From: Caryophanales bacterium UBA4100
Lineage (GTDB): Bacteria; Bacillota; Bacilli; Paenibacillales; UBA4045
Assembly (NCBI GenBank): GCA_002383285.1
Contig: DFXU01000048.1
Location: 6,120-25,468 of the forward strand
Direction of reading: 5' to 3'
Length of the DNA: 19,349 bases
Part shown: one piece after another, positions 7,202 to 14,716 of the stretch
Layout of the letters: each line of letters starts with the position of its first letter
Position numbering within the stretch: position 1 is the first letter of the stretch
Position numbers and translations under genes: made by a program
The notes under the pieces: model-generated
The model's input: only the letters and a program-made list of their open reading frames with translations
Database searches by the model: none
What the model was told of the DNA's origin: nothing

Positions 7202-9712
7202 ATGCTGGGACTGGTTAAGAAGATATTCGGAGATTTTAATGAGAAAGAGATAAAACGAATGCAGAGAACGGTCGAGGCTATTAACCGCCTTGAGCCTGAG
7301 TATGAGAAATTGACAGATTTACAGCTGCAGGGGAAGACAGCGGAGTTTCGAGCTCGATTGGATAGTAAGAATAATCTCGATGAGCTTTTACCTGATGCGT
7401 TTGCAGCGGTGCGTGAGGCGTCTAGACGGACGTTGAATATGCGCCATTTTGACGTGCAGTTAATGGGTGGTATGGTGCTGCATGAAGGTCGTATTGCGGA
7501 GATGAAGACCGGTGAAGGGAAGACGCTCGTTGCGACGCTTCCTATCTACTTGAACGCTCTCAGCGGCAACGGAGTGCACCTTGTTACAGTCAATGAATAT
7601 TTGGCTAGAGTGGGTGCAAGTCTGATGGGTCCAGTCTATGAATATTTGGGAATGACAGTTGGTATTAATGTGCCTGGCATGACTCATGATGAGAAGCAAC
7701 AGGCTTATGCATGTGATATCACTTATGGAACGAATAATGAGTTCGGCTTTGATTATCTTCGGGATAACATGGTTCTCTATAAGGAACAGATGGTTCAACG
7801 TCCTCTGAACTTCGCGATTGTGGATGAGGTTGATTCCATTCTTGTTGATGAAGCACGAACCCCGCTTATTATATCTGGACAGGCTGCCAAGTCGACGGAG
7901 CTGTATGTATCTGCTGATCGCTTCGTGACGAAATTGACTGAGGTTGAAGACTACACAATTGATGTGAAGCTTCGCTCGGTTATTCTGACTGATCAGGGTG
8001 TAGCTAAGGCAGAGCGTGCCTTCGGTATCGAGAATTTATTCGATCACTCGAACGTCACCTTGAATCACCATATTGTTCAAGCGCTTAAGGCTCACGTGAT
8101 TATGAAGAATGATGTCGATTACGTTGTTCAAGACGGTGAAGTCGTCATCGTAGATGATTTCACGGGAAGACTCATGACGGGTCGGCGTTATAGTGATGGG
8201 CTGCATCAGGCAATAGAGGCTAAGGAGAAGCTGAAGGTTCAGAATGAGAGCATGACACTAGCAACAATAACGTTCCAGAATTACTTCCGGATGTATAAGA
8301 AGCTGGGAGGAATGACAGGTACAGCGAAGACGGAAGAAGAAGAGTTTAAGAAAATATATGGACTAGACGTCATCGTAGTTCCTACGAATAAATCGATGAT
8401 CCGCGGCGATCTTGCCGATGTGGTGTATAAGTCTGAAGCCGGCAAATTTAATGCAACGGTTGATCAGATTGTTGAACGTCACAAGAACAATCAGCCTATT
8501 CTAGTCGGAACGACCTCAATCGAGAACTCTGAGAAGTTATCAGAGATGCTGAAGAAGCGTGGTATTGTTCATAAGGTTCTCAATGCCAAGTATCATGCAG
8601 AGGAAGCGGCGATTATCGCCTTAGCCGGTCAACCGGGCTCAGTAACGATTGCCACCAATATGGCTGGTCGTGGTACAGATATTCTACTTGGAGAAGGAGT
8701 TTCCGATTTAGGTGGACTGCATATCATAGGTACTGAACGGCATGAGAGCAGACGTATTGACAACCAGCTGCGTGGACGGGCAGGGCGTCAAGGTGATCCA
8801 GGCTCAACACAGTTTTACTTATCATTAGAAGATGAATTGATGCGCCGATTCGGTGCTGAGAATATCATGGGTATGATGGATAGGTTAGGCTTTCAAGAGG
8901 ATCAGCCTATTGAGAGCAGGATGATTTCCAAAGCGATTGAATCCGCACAGAAGCGTGTGGAGGGCAGTAACTTTGAAGTTCGTAAAGTCGTTCTGCAATA
9001 TGACGATGTGATGAATCAACAGAGAACGATAATTTACAAGCAGCGTCGTGAGGTGCTCGAGTCTGAGAATATCAAGGAAGACGTTGTTCTTGGAATGATC
9101 GATGGTGTGATTGATCGACTTGTTGAAGTGCATTGTCCGAGCGATCAGGTGCCAGAGGAGTGGGACCTTCAAGCAATCATTGACCATGCTAATGGTACAT
9201 TCTTGTATGAAGGTCAAGCAACGAAGGAAGAGCTGTGGGGTAAAGAACCAGAAGAAATTGAGGAATTGTTAAAGAAGCTTGTCCGAGAGAAGTATGAGGA
9301 GCGCGAAGCTCAGCTTGGCCCTGAGACCACGAGAGAATTTGAGAAGGTTGTTACGCTTCGGGCTGTCGATAGTAAATGGATGGATCATATCGATGCGATG
9401 GATCAGCTGCGTCAAGGTATCCACCTACGTGCATATGGAGGTACTGACCCTTTACGCGAATACCAATTCGAAGGCTTCGAGATGTTCCAGCAGATGATTG
9501 AGACCATCCAAGAAGAGGTTGCTACCTACATTATGAAGGCTCAAGTAGAGAGTAATCTTAAACGTGAAGCAGTAGCAGAGGGTCAAGCTGTTGATAATAG
9601 CAGTGAAGGCAAATCAAGGCAGCCTGCCAAGCGTGATGCGGCCAAAGTTGGACGCAATGAAGCATGTCCTTGTGGTAGTGGGAAGAAATTCAAACATTGT
9701 CATGGTGCTTAA
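7202..9712 (+). CDS. secA: Protein translocase ATPase SecA
   Basis: SecA is the cytoplasmic motor that pushes unfolded preproteins through SecYEG. The 836-aa protein matches housekeeping SecA in length. It shows the Walker A region MKTGEGKTLVATLP, the DEVDSILVDEARTPLIISG box, the GMTGTA motif, the second helicase domain with TNMAGRGTDI and GRAGRQGDPGST, and the C-terminal zinc-binding tail GRNEACPCGSGKKFKHCHG that contacts SecB or ribosomes. ATG 7202 follows AAAGGGG; an in-frame ATG 30 bases upstream lacks such a site. One oddity is that the usually invariant YLA-R/K-RDAEWMG segment of nucleotide-binding domain 1 reads YLARVGASLMG (about residues 135-145). prfB follows after 80 bases without a terminator, so the two are probably co-transcribed. 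Confidence 0.97.
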   Translation: MLGLVKKIFGDFNEKEIKRMQRTVEAINRLEPEYEKLTDLQLQGKTAEFRARLDSKNNLDELLPDAFAAVREASRRTLNMRHFDVQLMGGMVLHEGRIAEMKTGEGKTLVATLPIYLNALSGNGVHLVTVNEYLARVGASLMGPVYEYLGMTVGINVPGMTHDEKQQAYACDITYGTNNEFGFDYLRDNMVLYKEQMVQRPLNFAIVDEVDSILVDEARTPLIISGQAAKSTELYVSADRFVTKLTEVEDYTIDVKLRSVILTDQGVAKAERAFGIENLFDHSNVTLNHHIVQALKAHVIMKNDVDYVVQDGEVVIVDDFTGRLMTGRRYSDGLHQAIEAKEKLKVQNESMTLATITFQNYFRMYKKLGGMTGTAKTEEEEFKKIYGLDVIVVPTNKSMIRGDLADVVYKSEAGKFNATVDQIVERHKNNQPILVGTTSIENSEKLSEMLKKRGIVHKVLNAKYHAEEAAIIALAGQPGSVTIATNMAGRGTDILLGEGVSDLGGLHIIGTERHESRRIDNQLRGRAGRQGDPGSTQFYLSLEDELMRRFGAENIMGMMDRLGFQEDQPIESRMISKAIESAQKRVEGSNFEVRKVVLQYDDVMNQQRTIIYKQRREVLESENIKEDVVLGMIDGVIDRLVEVHCPSDQVPEEWDLQAIIDHANGTFLYEGQATKEELWGKEPEEIEELLKKLVREKYEEREAQLGPETTREFEKVVTLRAVDSKWMDHIDAMDQLRQGIHLRAYGGTDPLREYQFEGFEMFQQMIETIQEEVATYIMKAQVESNLKREAVAEGQAVDNSSEGKSRQPAKRDAAKVGRNEACPCGSGKKFKHCHGA

Positions 9713-9792
9713 TGTTGTAAGTTCATAGGATTACAAAATATGTGCGTTGCTTGTAGTTTTAGAAATACCAATCTTTATTGAGGTGAATCGAT

Positions 9793-10918
9793 ATGATGAT
9801 AGATACAGTATTGAGGAATGAATTTCGTGAGGCTGCTGCTCGATTAACTAATCTTAGGGGGTCACTTTGACTTCGATGTGAAGATGGAGCAAATTGCTAA
9901 CTTCGAGTTTAGAATGTCAGATCCTGATTTCTGGAATGACAACGACCGTGCGCAGAAGATTATCGCTGATTTGAATGAGATCAAGTCTGTAGTCGATGAT
10001 TTTAATGCAATATCAAACGAGTATGAAGATTTGGGACTCATGCTCGAGCTTGCTGAAGAAGAGAACGACGATAATATGGTCATAGAACTAGAGAGTAGCT
10101 TCCGAAGCTTTCTCGATAAGCTGGCCGCATTTGAGCTGCAGCTGCTATTGAACCAGCCGTATGATAAACTGAACGCAATACTCGAGCTGCACCCTGGAGC
10201 GGGCGGGACGGAATCGCAGGATTGGGCTGAGATGCTGCTTCGCATGTATAGACGATGGGCTGAGAAACGAGGCTTCAAGGTGGAAGTCCTCGACTATCTT
10301 CCAGGCGACGAAGCGGGAGTCAAGAGTGTCACTCTGCTTATTAAAGGCCATAATGCCTATGGATATCTGAAGGCAGAGAAGGGCGTTCATCGGCTTGTAC
10401 GCATCTCTCCATTCGACTCTGCAGGACGTCGGCATACATCATTCACCTCCTGTGATGTTGTTCCCGAGATTATCCATGATGTGAGCGAGATCGAGATCCG
10501 ATCAGAGGATCTGAAGGTAGATACGTACCGTGCAAGCGGTGCTGGTGGCCAGCATATTAACAAGACAGAGTCAGCCATTCGGATTACACATATACCTTCT
10601 GGCATTATTGTAGCTTGTCAGTTAGAACGGTCGCAGATCCAGAACCGTGAGCGCGCTATGACCTCATTGCGTTCCAAATTGTACGAACGTAAGATGGAGG
10701 AGCAACAGAAGCAGCTAGATGCCATTCGTGGCGTTCAGAGCGATATCGCATGGGGCAGTCAGATACGCTCCTATGTATTCCATCCTTACAGCATGGTAAA
10801 GGACCACCGGACCTCCGCAGAAACAGGTAATGTAGGAGCCGTCATGGATGGAGATCTTGATTCCTTCATTGATGCTTACCTTCGCAAGCAGATTGGTCAA
10901 CAGCAGAATGAAGAGTAA
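9793..10918 (+). CDS. prfB: Peptide chain release factor 2 (RF2), made by programmed +1 frameshift
   Basis: RF2 releases finished proteins at UGA and UAA codons. Translation starts at ATG 9793 (or 9796) after a GAGGTGA site and reads 25 codons to an in-frame TGA at 9868-9870. A +1 shift at CTT-T continues with GAC at 9869 into the 346-codon main frame, giving about 374 aa. The main part has the SPF codon-recognition motif (RISPFDSAGRRHTSF), the catalytic GGQ loop (YRASGAGGQHINKTESAIRITH) and the conserved ending DGDLDSFIDAYLRKQI. The GTG at 9878 should not be taken as the start. Low RF2 slows termination at the TGA and favours the shift, so the protein controls its own level. Confidence 0.96.
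9855..9871 (+). promoter_or_regulatory. prfB programmed +1 frameshift site
   Basis: The sequence has the classical parts in order: an internal Shine-Dalgarno-like TAGGGGG (9855-9861), a short spacer, the slippery CTT codon (9865-9867) and the TGA stop followed by C (9868-9871). The shift-frame peptide continues LRGSL-DFDVK, in keeping with RF2 from other bacteria. It is functionally well established in the family and is read directly here. Confidence 0.95.
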
Positions 10919-10957
10919 TATATACCCTATCCCTATACACCTTATAACCACACGTAA

Positions 10958-10995
10958 CCCACACCACTTCAGCCGTCGGTGTGGGCTTTTTCTTT
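10958..10995 (+). terminator. Rho-independent terminator after prfB
   Basis: An 8-bp stem (CCCACACC at 10958-10965 with GGTGTGGG at 10978-10985) is followed by CTTTTTCTTT. It closes the secA-prfB transcript and insulates the SOS-type promoter downstream. Confidence 0.9.
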
Positions 10996-11147
10996 CATAA
11001 CCCCCGTCAGAATCCCCTGCTCGTAACAAACCCTTAGACCATAATGCTTGATTCTTTATACTACGTTACATTCACTTTTAGGTTGTATCCCCTAGGCTCA
11101 GCAAGAGAAATCCAGAAGCTGATCACAATTTATTTTTAGAAAATGAC

Positions 11148-11203
11148 TTGATTTAGGAACAAATGTTTGCTATTATCAAAATATGGATTAGAACACTTGT
11201 TCT
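11148..11203 (+). promoter_or_regulatory. Promoter with two LexA/DinR-type operators before the transposase-like gene
   Basis: A SigA-like promoter has -35 TTGATT (11148-11153), a 17-base spacer and -10 TATTAT (11171-11176) with an extended TGC just before it. Box 1, GAACAAATGTTT (11157-11168), lies inside the spacer and fits the inner B. subtilis DinR consensus (GAACRNRYGTTY) at every position. Box 2, GAACACTTGTTC (11191-11202), is a GAAC-N4-GTTC palindrome core, centred 34 bp downstream. It departs from the consensus at one N4 base and at the outer bases. A second -10-like TATAAT (11204-11209) abuts box 2. LexA bound here would block RNA polymerase, so induction by DNA damage is predicted. 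The rest of 10996-11147 shows nothing recognisable. Confidence 0.75.
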
Positions 11204-11235
11204 TATAATTTCTTGATATTAGGGGTTGTGTCTTT

Positions 11236-12150
11236 ATGAGGGAGATTGTTGCTGTTATTGCTAATCTATTTCAACAGAACTATTCGGAAATTAGCTTCTG
11301 TGATTGGCAATCTTTTCAGGATCACATTGCTAAGGAGGAGGATTGTATTGGTTTATTGGCACAAGCTAGATGGCCGAATGGCTACTGTTGTCCTCGTTGC
11401 GATCATAATCAAGCTTATGTGATTCAGACACGTAGATTACCGCTTTATCAGTGTATCGGCTGTCGTCATCAGACTTCACTTGCCGTTGGTACGATCATGG
11501 AGAATAGTCGAATACCGGTGAGTAAGTGGTTGTTTACCTTATATCTTGTTTCCCTAATAGATCGTGAGATTAATGCTATGCAGCTCCAGCAACGAATCCA
11601 GGTAACCTATAAGACGGCGTGGGCGATGCTTCATGCTATTCGTCAAGCGATCAGTTGTGTGGATTCCGAACGACTGCTCTCAGGTAATATAAAGGGCAGT
11701 GTCGGTTTTTGTGGACAAATACCATATAAATCAACATCAACTCGTGATCCACAGGAGAAGCCAGTTATTTTCTGTGCTTCAATAGATGAACAAGAACAGC
11801 CCACTGCCTTTAAGATGCAGGTTGTTCGAACTGACCATATGAAGAACAAGCATCTTGAGTGGGCGGGTATTCAAGAATTTACTAAGAGATATGTTAAGAG
11901 TGAAGGATCTGGGGTTCAATTTTTTCAGCGATTTGCTTTTTACAAACTACGTCCTGTAAAGGAACTGTTCGATCAAACGATAAGAAGCTTTAAACAATCA
12001 TACCGAGGACTCAGTTCCCGACATCTTCAGCTGTACTTAGACAAAGCTTGCTTCAAGATTAATCTAAGACTTCAGAATGTACCAATCTTCGAAAGTCTGA
12101 TAGAGCTATGCATGTCCACTCAACGCACACAACCTCACAAAGCTGCATAA
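11236..12150 (+). CDS. IS1595/ISXO2-type transposase-like protein, apparently lacking the catalytic motif
   Basis: The 304-aa protein has the architecture of IS1595-family transposases. It has an N-terminal segment (FCDWQSFQDHI), a zinc ribbon with CPRC (52-55) and CIGC (73-76), the characteristic VGTIMENSRIPVSKW stretch, and a helix-turn-helix (about 113-138, LQQRIQVTYKTAWAMLHAIR). The C-terminal segment resembles the family's YHGVS-KHLQRYLDEF-FRFN (SYRGLSSRHLQLYLDKACFKIN, about 255-276). Where the family has L-x-G-x-VEVDE-x-Y-x-GG with the first catalytic Asp, this has LSGNIKGSVGFCGQ (148-161), so Asp becomes Ser and the next Glu becomes Val. The second Asp motif is not recognisable, and Glu in YLDE is Lys. 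The frame is open throughout. AGGGG lies ten bases before ATG 11236. No terminal inverted repeats or target duplications were seen. It may be a domesticated DNA-binding protein or a decaying IS remnant; the SOS-type promoter favours the former. Confidence 0.8.
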   Translation: MREIVAVIANLFQQNYSEISFCDWQSFQDHIAKEEDCIGLLAQARWPNGYCCPRCDHNQAYVIQTRRLPLYQCIGCRHQTSLAVGTIMENSRIPVSKWLFTLYLVSLIDREINAMQLQQRIQVTYKTAWAMLHAIRQAISCVDSERLLSGNIKGSVGFCGQIPYKSTSTRDPQEKPVIFCASIDEQEQPTAFKMQVVRTDHMKNKHLEWAGIQEFTKRYVKSEGSGVQFFQRFAFYKLRPVKELFDQTIRSFKQSYRGLSSRHLQLYLDKACFKINLRLQNVPIFESLIELCMSTQRTQPHKAA

Positions 12151-12183
12151 GTAAACTCTCTTCATATAATTATTAGGAGATAA

Positions 12184-12398
12184 CATCACGTAAACTGCTC
12201 ACTTAAATTTGAGGTAAATAGTATCATCTAAACTGCTCACTTAAATTTGAGGTAAGTAGCCTCGTTAAATTTGAGGTAAGTAGCATCATCTATACTAGTC
12301 ACATAAGTTTGAGGTAAGTAGCATCATTTATACTCGTCACATAAGTTTGGGACATATAGCATCATCCAAACTGGTCACTTAAAATTTGAGTAATAAGT
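12184..12398. repeat. Tandem array of a 38-bp repeat, about 5.6 copies
   Basis: Units lie at 12184-12222, 12223-12260, 12261-12284 (truncated, lacking the first 14 bases), 12285-12322, 12323-12360 and 12361-12398. The typical unit runs from ATCATC through ACTGCTCACTTAAATTTGAG to GGTAAGTAGC. There are two subtypes: units 1, 2 and 6 carry CACTTAAATTTGAG-like cores, and units 4 and 5 carry CACATAAGTTTG. The core ACTTAAATTTGAGGT is a quasi-palindrome (six of seven arm pairs match if one T-G pair is allowed). The units have no spacers, so this is not a CRISPR, and no reading frame runs through. The array begins 33 bases after the transposase-like gene. From 12399 to 12585 nothing clear is seen apart from the YitT ribosome site. 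Confidence 0.9.
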
Positions 12399-12585
12399 AA
12401 CTTTATCAATTGTGTTGTTGTTAGAAATATTGATGGGGTAGTTTTCGAGGGGGTCAAGCTGAGCTTAGGGGATACTTCTATAAGGTTCTAGTAAAGTGGT
12501 ATAACTTGCATGGATTAGGCTCTTCAGGGATTTTTGTCGCATACTATGGGGATTATAAACATAAAATTCCTGTGGAGGTTGGAGG

Positions 12586-13464
12586 ATGGAAAATTCGAAG
12601 CGTCGTAGGGAACCTCTATTTCCTGCAGGAAGTCCGATTCGGCGAATGACTGAGTATGTACACTTGCTGCTGGGTTCATTGATTATTGCGCTTAGCTTTA
12701 ACTTATTCCTCAATCCAAATCGGATTGCAACCGGTGGTGTTACGGGCTTATCTACGATTGTCCAACAATTGTGGGGTATTACTCCTGCTTATGTGCAATG
12801 GTCGATGAATATTCCTTTGTGGCTGCTCGGAATCGTGTTGCTTGGTGGGCGATTTGGGTTCAAGACAGCGGTAGGCTCCTTTGTGCTGCCGTTATTTGTG
12901 TTGCTTACCGCTGGATTGTCGCCACTCACCAACCAAGCACTACTCGCATCAGTATATGGTGGTATTGGGATAGGCGTGGGCTTAGGTCTGGTCTTTCGGG
13001 GTCGAGGCTCAACGGGTGGTATGGATGTGGTAGCACAGGTGCTGCATCACTATATGGGAATTAGTCTGGGTACAGCAATAGCGTTGCTGGATGGAATAAT
13101 TATTGTGACTGCGGGATTTGTGTTCTCTGCAGAGAATGCATTGTATGCCCTTATCGGATTGTTCATCACAAGTAAGACGATAGATCTGATCCAAGTCGGG
13201 TTGAATACTTCTAAGGTTGCGTTTATTATATCCGATGCCTCTGAGCAGATTGCTCGATCTGTACTGTATGAATTGGATCGAGGACTTACTAGGCTGCAGG
13301 GGATAGGTGGCTATACGAATGTAGAAAAACCAGTGATGATGGTTGTTATTGGACAACGAGAGGTTACTCGGCTGAAACAGGTGATACGCGATGCGGACCC
13401 GTATGCTTTTGTCATCATTAGTGGTACGTCGGAAGTTTTCGGTGAGGGATTTCAACTGTATTGA
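12586..13464 (+). CDS. YitT-family membrane protein (DUF161 + DUF2179)
   Basis: YitT proteins are multi-span membrane proteins of unknown transport role, common in Bacilli. This 292-aa member has a short basic N-terminus (MENSKRRREP), then hydrophobic segments at about 25-45, 60-82, 88-108, 118-140 and 155-195. A C-terminal soluble DUF2179-type domain of about 85 residues follows (SKVAFIISDASEQIARSVLYELDRGLTRLQGIGGY to DPYAFVIISGTSEVFGEGF). Typical family motifs include NPNRIATGGVTGLSTI and GSTGGMDVVAQVL. GGAGG just upstream supports ATG 12586. It is separated from argC by a 126-bp gap carrying a dedicated promoter, so it is probably not part of the arginine operon. The family call is secure and the substrate is unknown. 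Confidence 0.92.
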   Translation: MENSKRRREPLFPAGSPIRRMTEYVHLLLGSLIIALSFNLFLNPNRIATGGVTGLSTIVQQLWGITPAYVQWSMNIPLWLLGIVLLGGRFGFKTAVGSFVLPLFVLLTAGLSPLTNQALLASVYGGIGIGVGLGLVFRGRGSTGGMDVVAQVLHHYMGISLGTAIALLDGIIIVTAGFVFSAENALYALIGLFITSKTIDLIQVGLNTSKVAFIISDASEQIARSVLYELDRGLTRLQGIGGYTNVEKPVMMVVIGQREVTRLKQVIRDADPYAFVIISGTSEVFGEGFQLY

Positions 13465-13505
13465 AAATCCGTTATAATGGGTTTGTGTTGTTTTTACGGA
13501 TTCTA

Positions 13506-13540
13506 TTGAATTAATATGCATTAATATGTATAATGTTTCA
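13506..13540 (+). promoter_or_regulatory. argC promoter overlapped by two ARG-box-like ArgR operators
   Basis: A good SigA promoter is present: TTGAAT (13506-13511), a 17-base spacer and TATAAT (13529-13534). Against the ARG-box core TGAAT-W4-ATTCA, the sequence TGAATTAATATGCA (13507-13520) matches nine of ten fixed positions and TGTATAATGTTTCA (13527-13540) eight of ten. The centres are 20 bp apart, the spacing usual for paired ARG boxes bound by the ArgR/AhrC hexamer. Both cover promoter elements, so arginine-dependent repression of the whole cluster is predicted. argR itself is outside the window. Confidence 0.78.
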
Positions 13541-13590
13541 TCATGAAGCGTGTCATGAAGCGTGTAGAGATTAGATTGGAGAGGTTACAT

Positions 13591-14640
13591 ATGAATACCA
13601 AGATAAGAGCAGCTATTATTGGATCTACAGGCTATGGTGGGGTTGAGTTAATACGATTACTGCTTCAGCATCCGAATGTGACGATTACATCTGTCATTTC
13701 CTCCTCGCAAGCGGGGACGCTGATTGCTGATGGATTTCCGCATCTAGTGGAAATCGTTGTAGACACGTTGGATGGCATTGATATAGATCTGATCAGAAGT
13801 AAGGCCGACGTAGTATTCGCTGCAACTCCTCATGGTGTCAGCTCGCAGCTGGTACCACAGCTACTAGAAGCTGGCTTAAAGGTCATTGACCTCTCTGGTG
13901 ACTTTCGATTGAAATCTGGAGAAACCTATGAGCAGTGGTACAAACACCAGCCAGCTCAATCAGAGTTTCTAGAGCAAGCGGTTTACGGTTTAGCGGAAGT
14001 GTATGCTGACGACGTTAAGAACGCGTCATTCATTAGTAATCCCGGGTGTTATCCTACGGCTGCATTACTCGGTCTTATCCCTATATTAGGTGCAGAGTGG
14101 ATTGATCCCAAATCGATAATAATCGATGCTAAATCGGGTGTGTCTGGTGCGGGTAGAGGTTTAAACATGGGTGTGCATTATTCTGAAGTGAATGACAATT
14201 TTAAAGCTTATAAAATCAATAAGCATCAGCATACACCTGAGATTGAACAAACGTTATCATCTATAGCTGAGCAAGATGTAAAGGTGACGTTCACGACTCA
14301 TCTGGTGCCGATGACTCGTGGTATAATGTGTACGATGTATGGAAATTTAATTGAATCCGTCAGTAATGATAATCTGATTGATTTATATAAACGATACTAT
14401 GATGGTCGTCCCTTCGTTCGTGTGCGTGATGAAGGCAAATGGCCTGCGACCAAAGAGGTGTCAGGCTCGAATTATTGTGATATAGGCTTCGCTGTTGATG
14501 AGCGGACAGGTCGTGTAACAATAATCTCTGTCATTGATAATCTGGTTAAGGGTGCAGCTGGTCAGGCGATTCAGAATATGAATATTATGATGGGATGGAA
14601 TGAAGCAGAAGGACTTCGAATGTCCCCTGTTTATCCATAG
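13591..14640 (+). CDS. argC: N-acetyl-gamma-glutamyl-phosphate reductase
   Basis: ArgC reduces N-acetylglutamyl phosphate with NADPH to the semialdehyde, the third step to ornithine. The protein begins with the nucleotide-binding motif AAIIGSTGYGGVELIRLLL and has the active-site Cys in FISNPGCYPTAALLGL. It also has the KSGVSGAGRG segment and the HQHTPEIEQ and FTTHLVPMTRGI regions typical of the family. Its 349 aa is the expected size. ATG 13591 is chosen because GGAGAGG lies about eight bases upstream and the conserved sequence starts there. An ATG at 13543 would add 16 arginine/lysine-rich residues not seen in the family. It is the first gene of the ArgR-controlled cluster. Confidence 0.96.
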   Translation: MNTKIRAAIIGSTGYGGVELIRLLLQHPNVTITSVISSSQAGTLIADGFPHLVEIVVDTLDGIDIDLIRSKADVVFAATPHGVSSQLVPQLLEAGLKVIDLSGDFRLKSGETYEQWYKHQPAQSEFLEQAVYGLAEVYADDVKNASFISNPGCYPTAALLGLIPILGAEWIDPKSIIIDAKSGVSGAGRGLNMGVHYSEVNDNFKAYKINKHQHTPEIEQTLSSIAEQDVKVTFTTHLVPMTRGIMCTMYGNLIESVSNDNLIDLYKRYYDGRPFVRVRDEGKWPATKEVSGSNYCDIGFAVDERTGRVTIISVIDNLVKGAAGQAIQNMNIMMGWNEAEGLRMSPVYP

Positions 14641-14716
14641 TTCTACAAATTATTATAGTAATGATGTTATTTTATGCCAGATGTTATTATATTCCTTTAG
14701 AGACAGGTGAGAGCAA

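Noticed and set aside
9878..10918. prfB as a separate gene starting at GTG 9878
   Set aside because: The upstream 25 codons and CTT-TGA-C site give the known RF2 frameshift arrangement, and this start has no ribosome site.
12184..12398. The 38-bp array as a CRISPR
   Set aside because: The units are directly adjacent with no unique spacers, and no cas genes are present.
10996..12585. A complete active insertion sequence around the transposase-like gene
   Set aside because: No terminal inverted repeats or flanking target duplications were found by eye, and the motif holding the first catalytic Asp is replaced.
12771..13064. Alternative reading frames inside yitT, secA, the arg genes and the antisense of hag
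   Set aside because: They lie wholly within strong conserved genes, lack ribosome sites and resemble no family; they are frame shadows.
13461..13502. AATCCGT/ACGGATT inverted repeat with TATAAT before argC as an extra promoter or attenuator
   Set aside because: The stem is only 7 bp with a long loop and the -35 is poor, whereas the downstream TTGAAT-17-TATAAT is clearly better.
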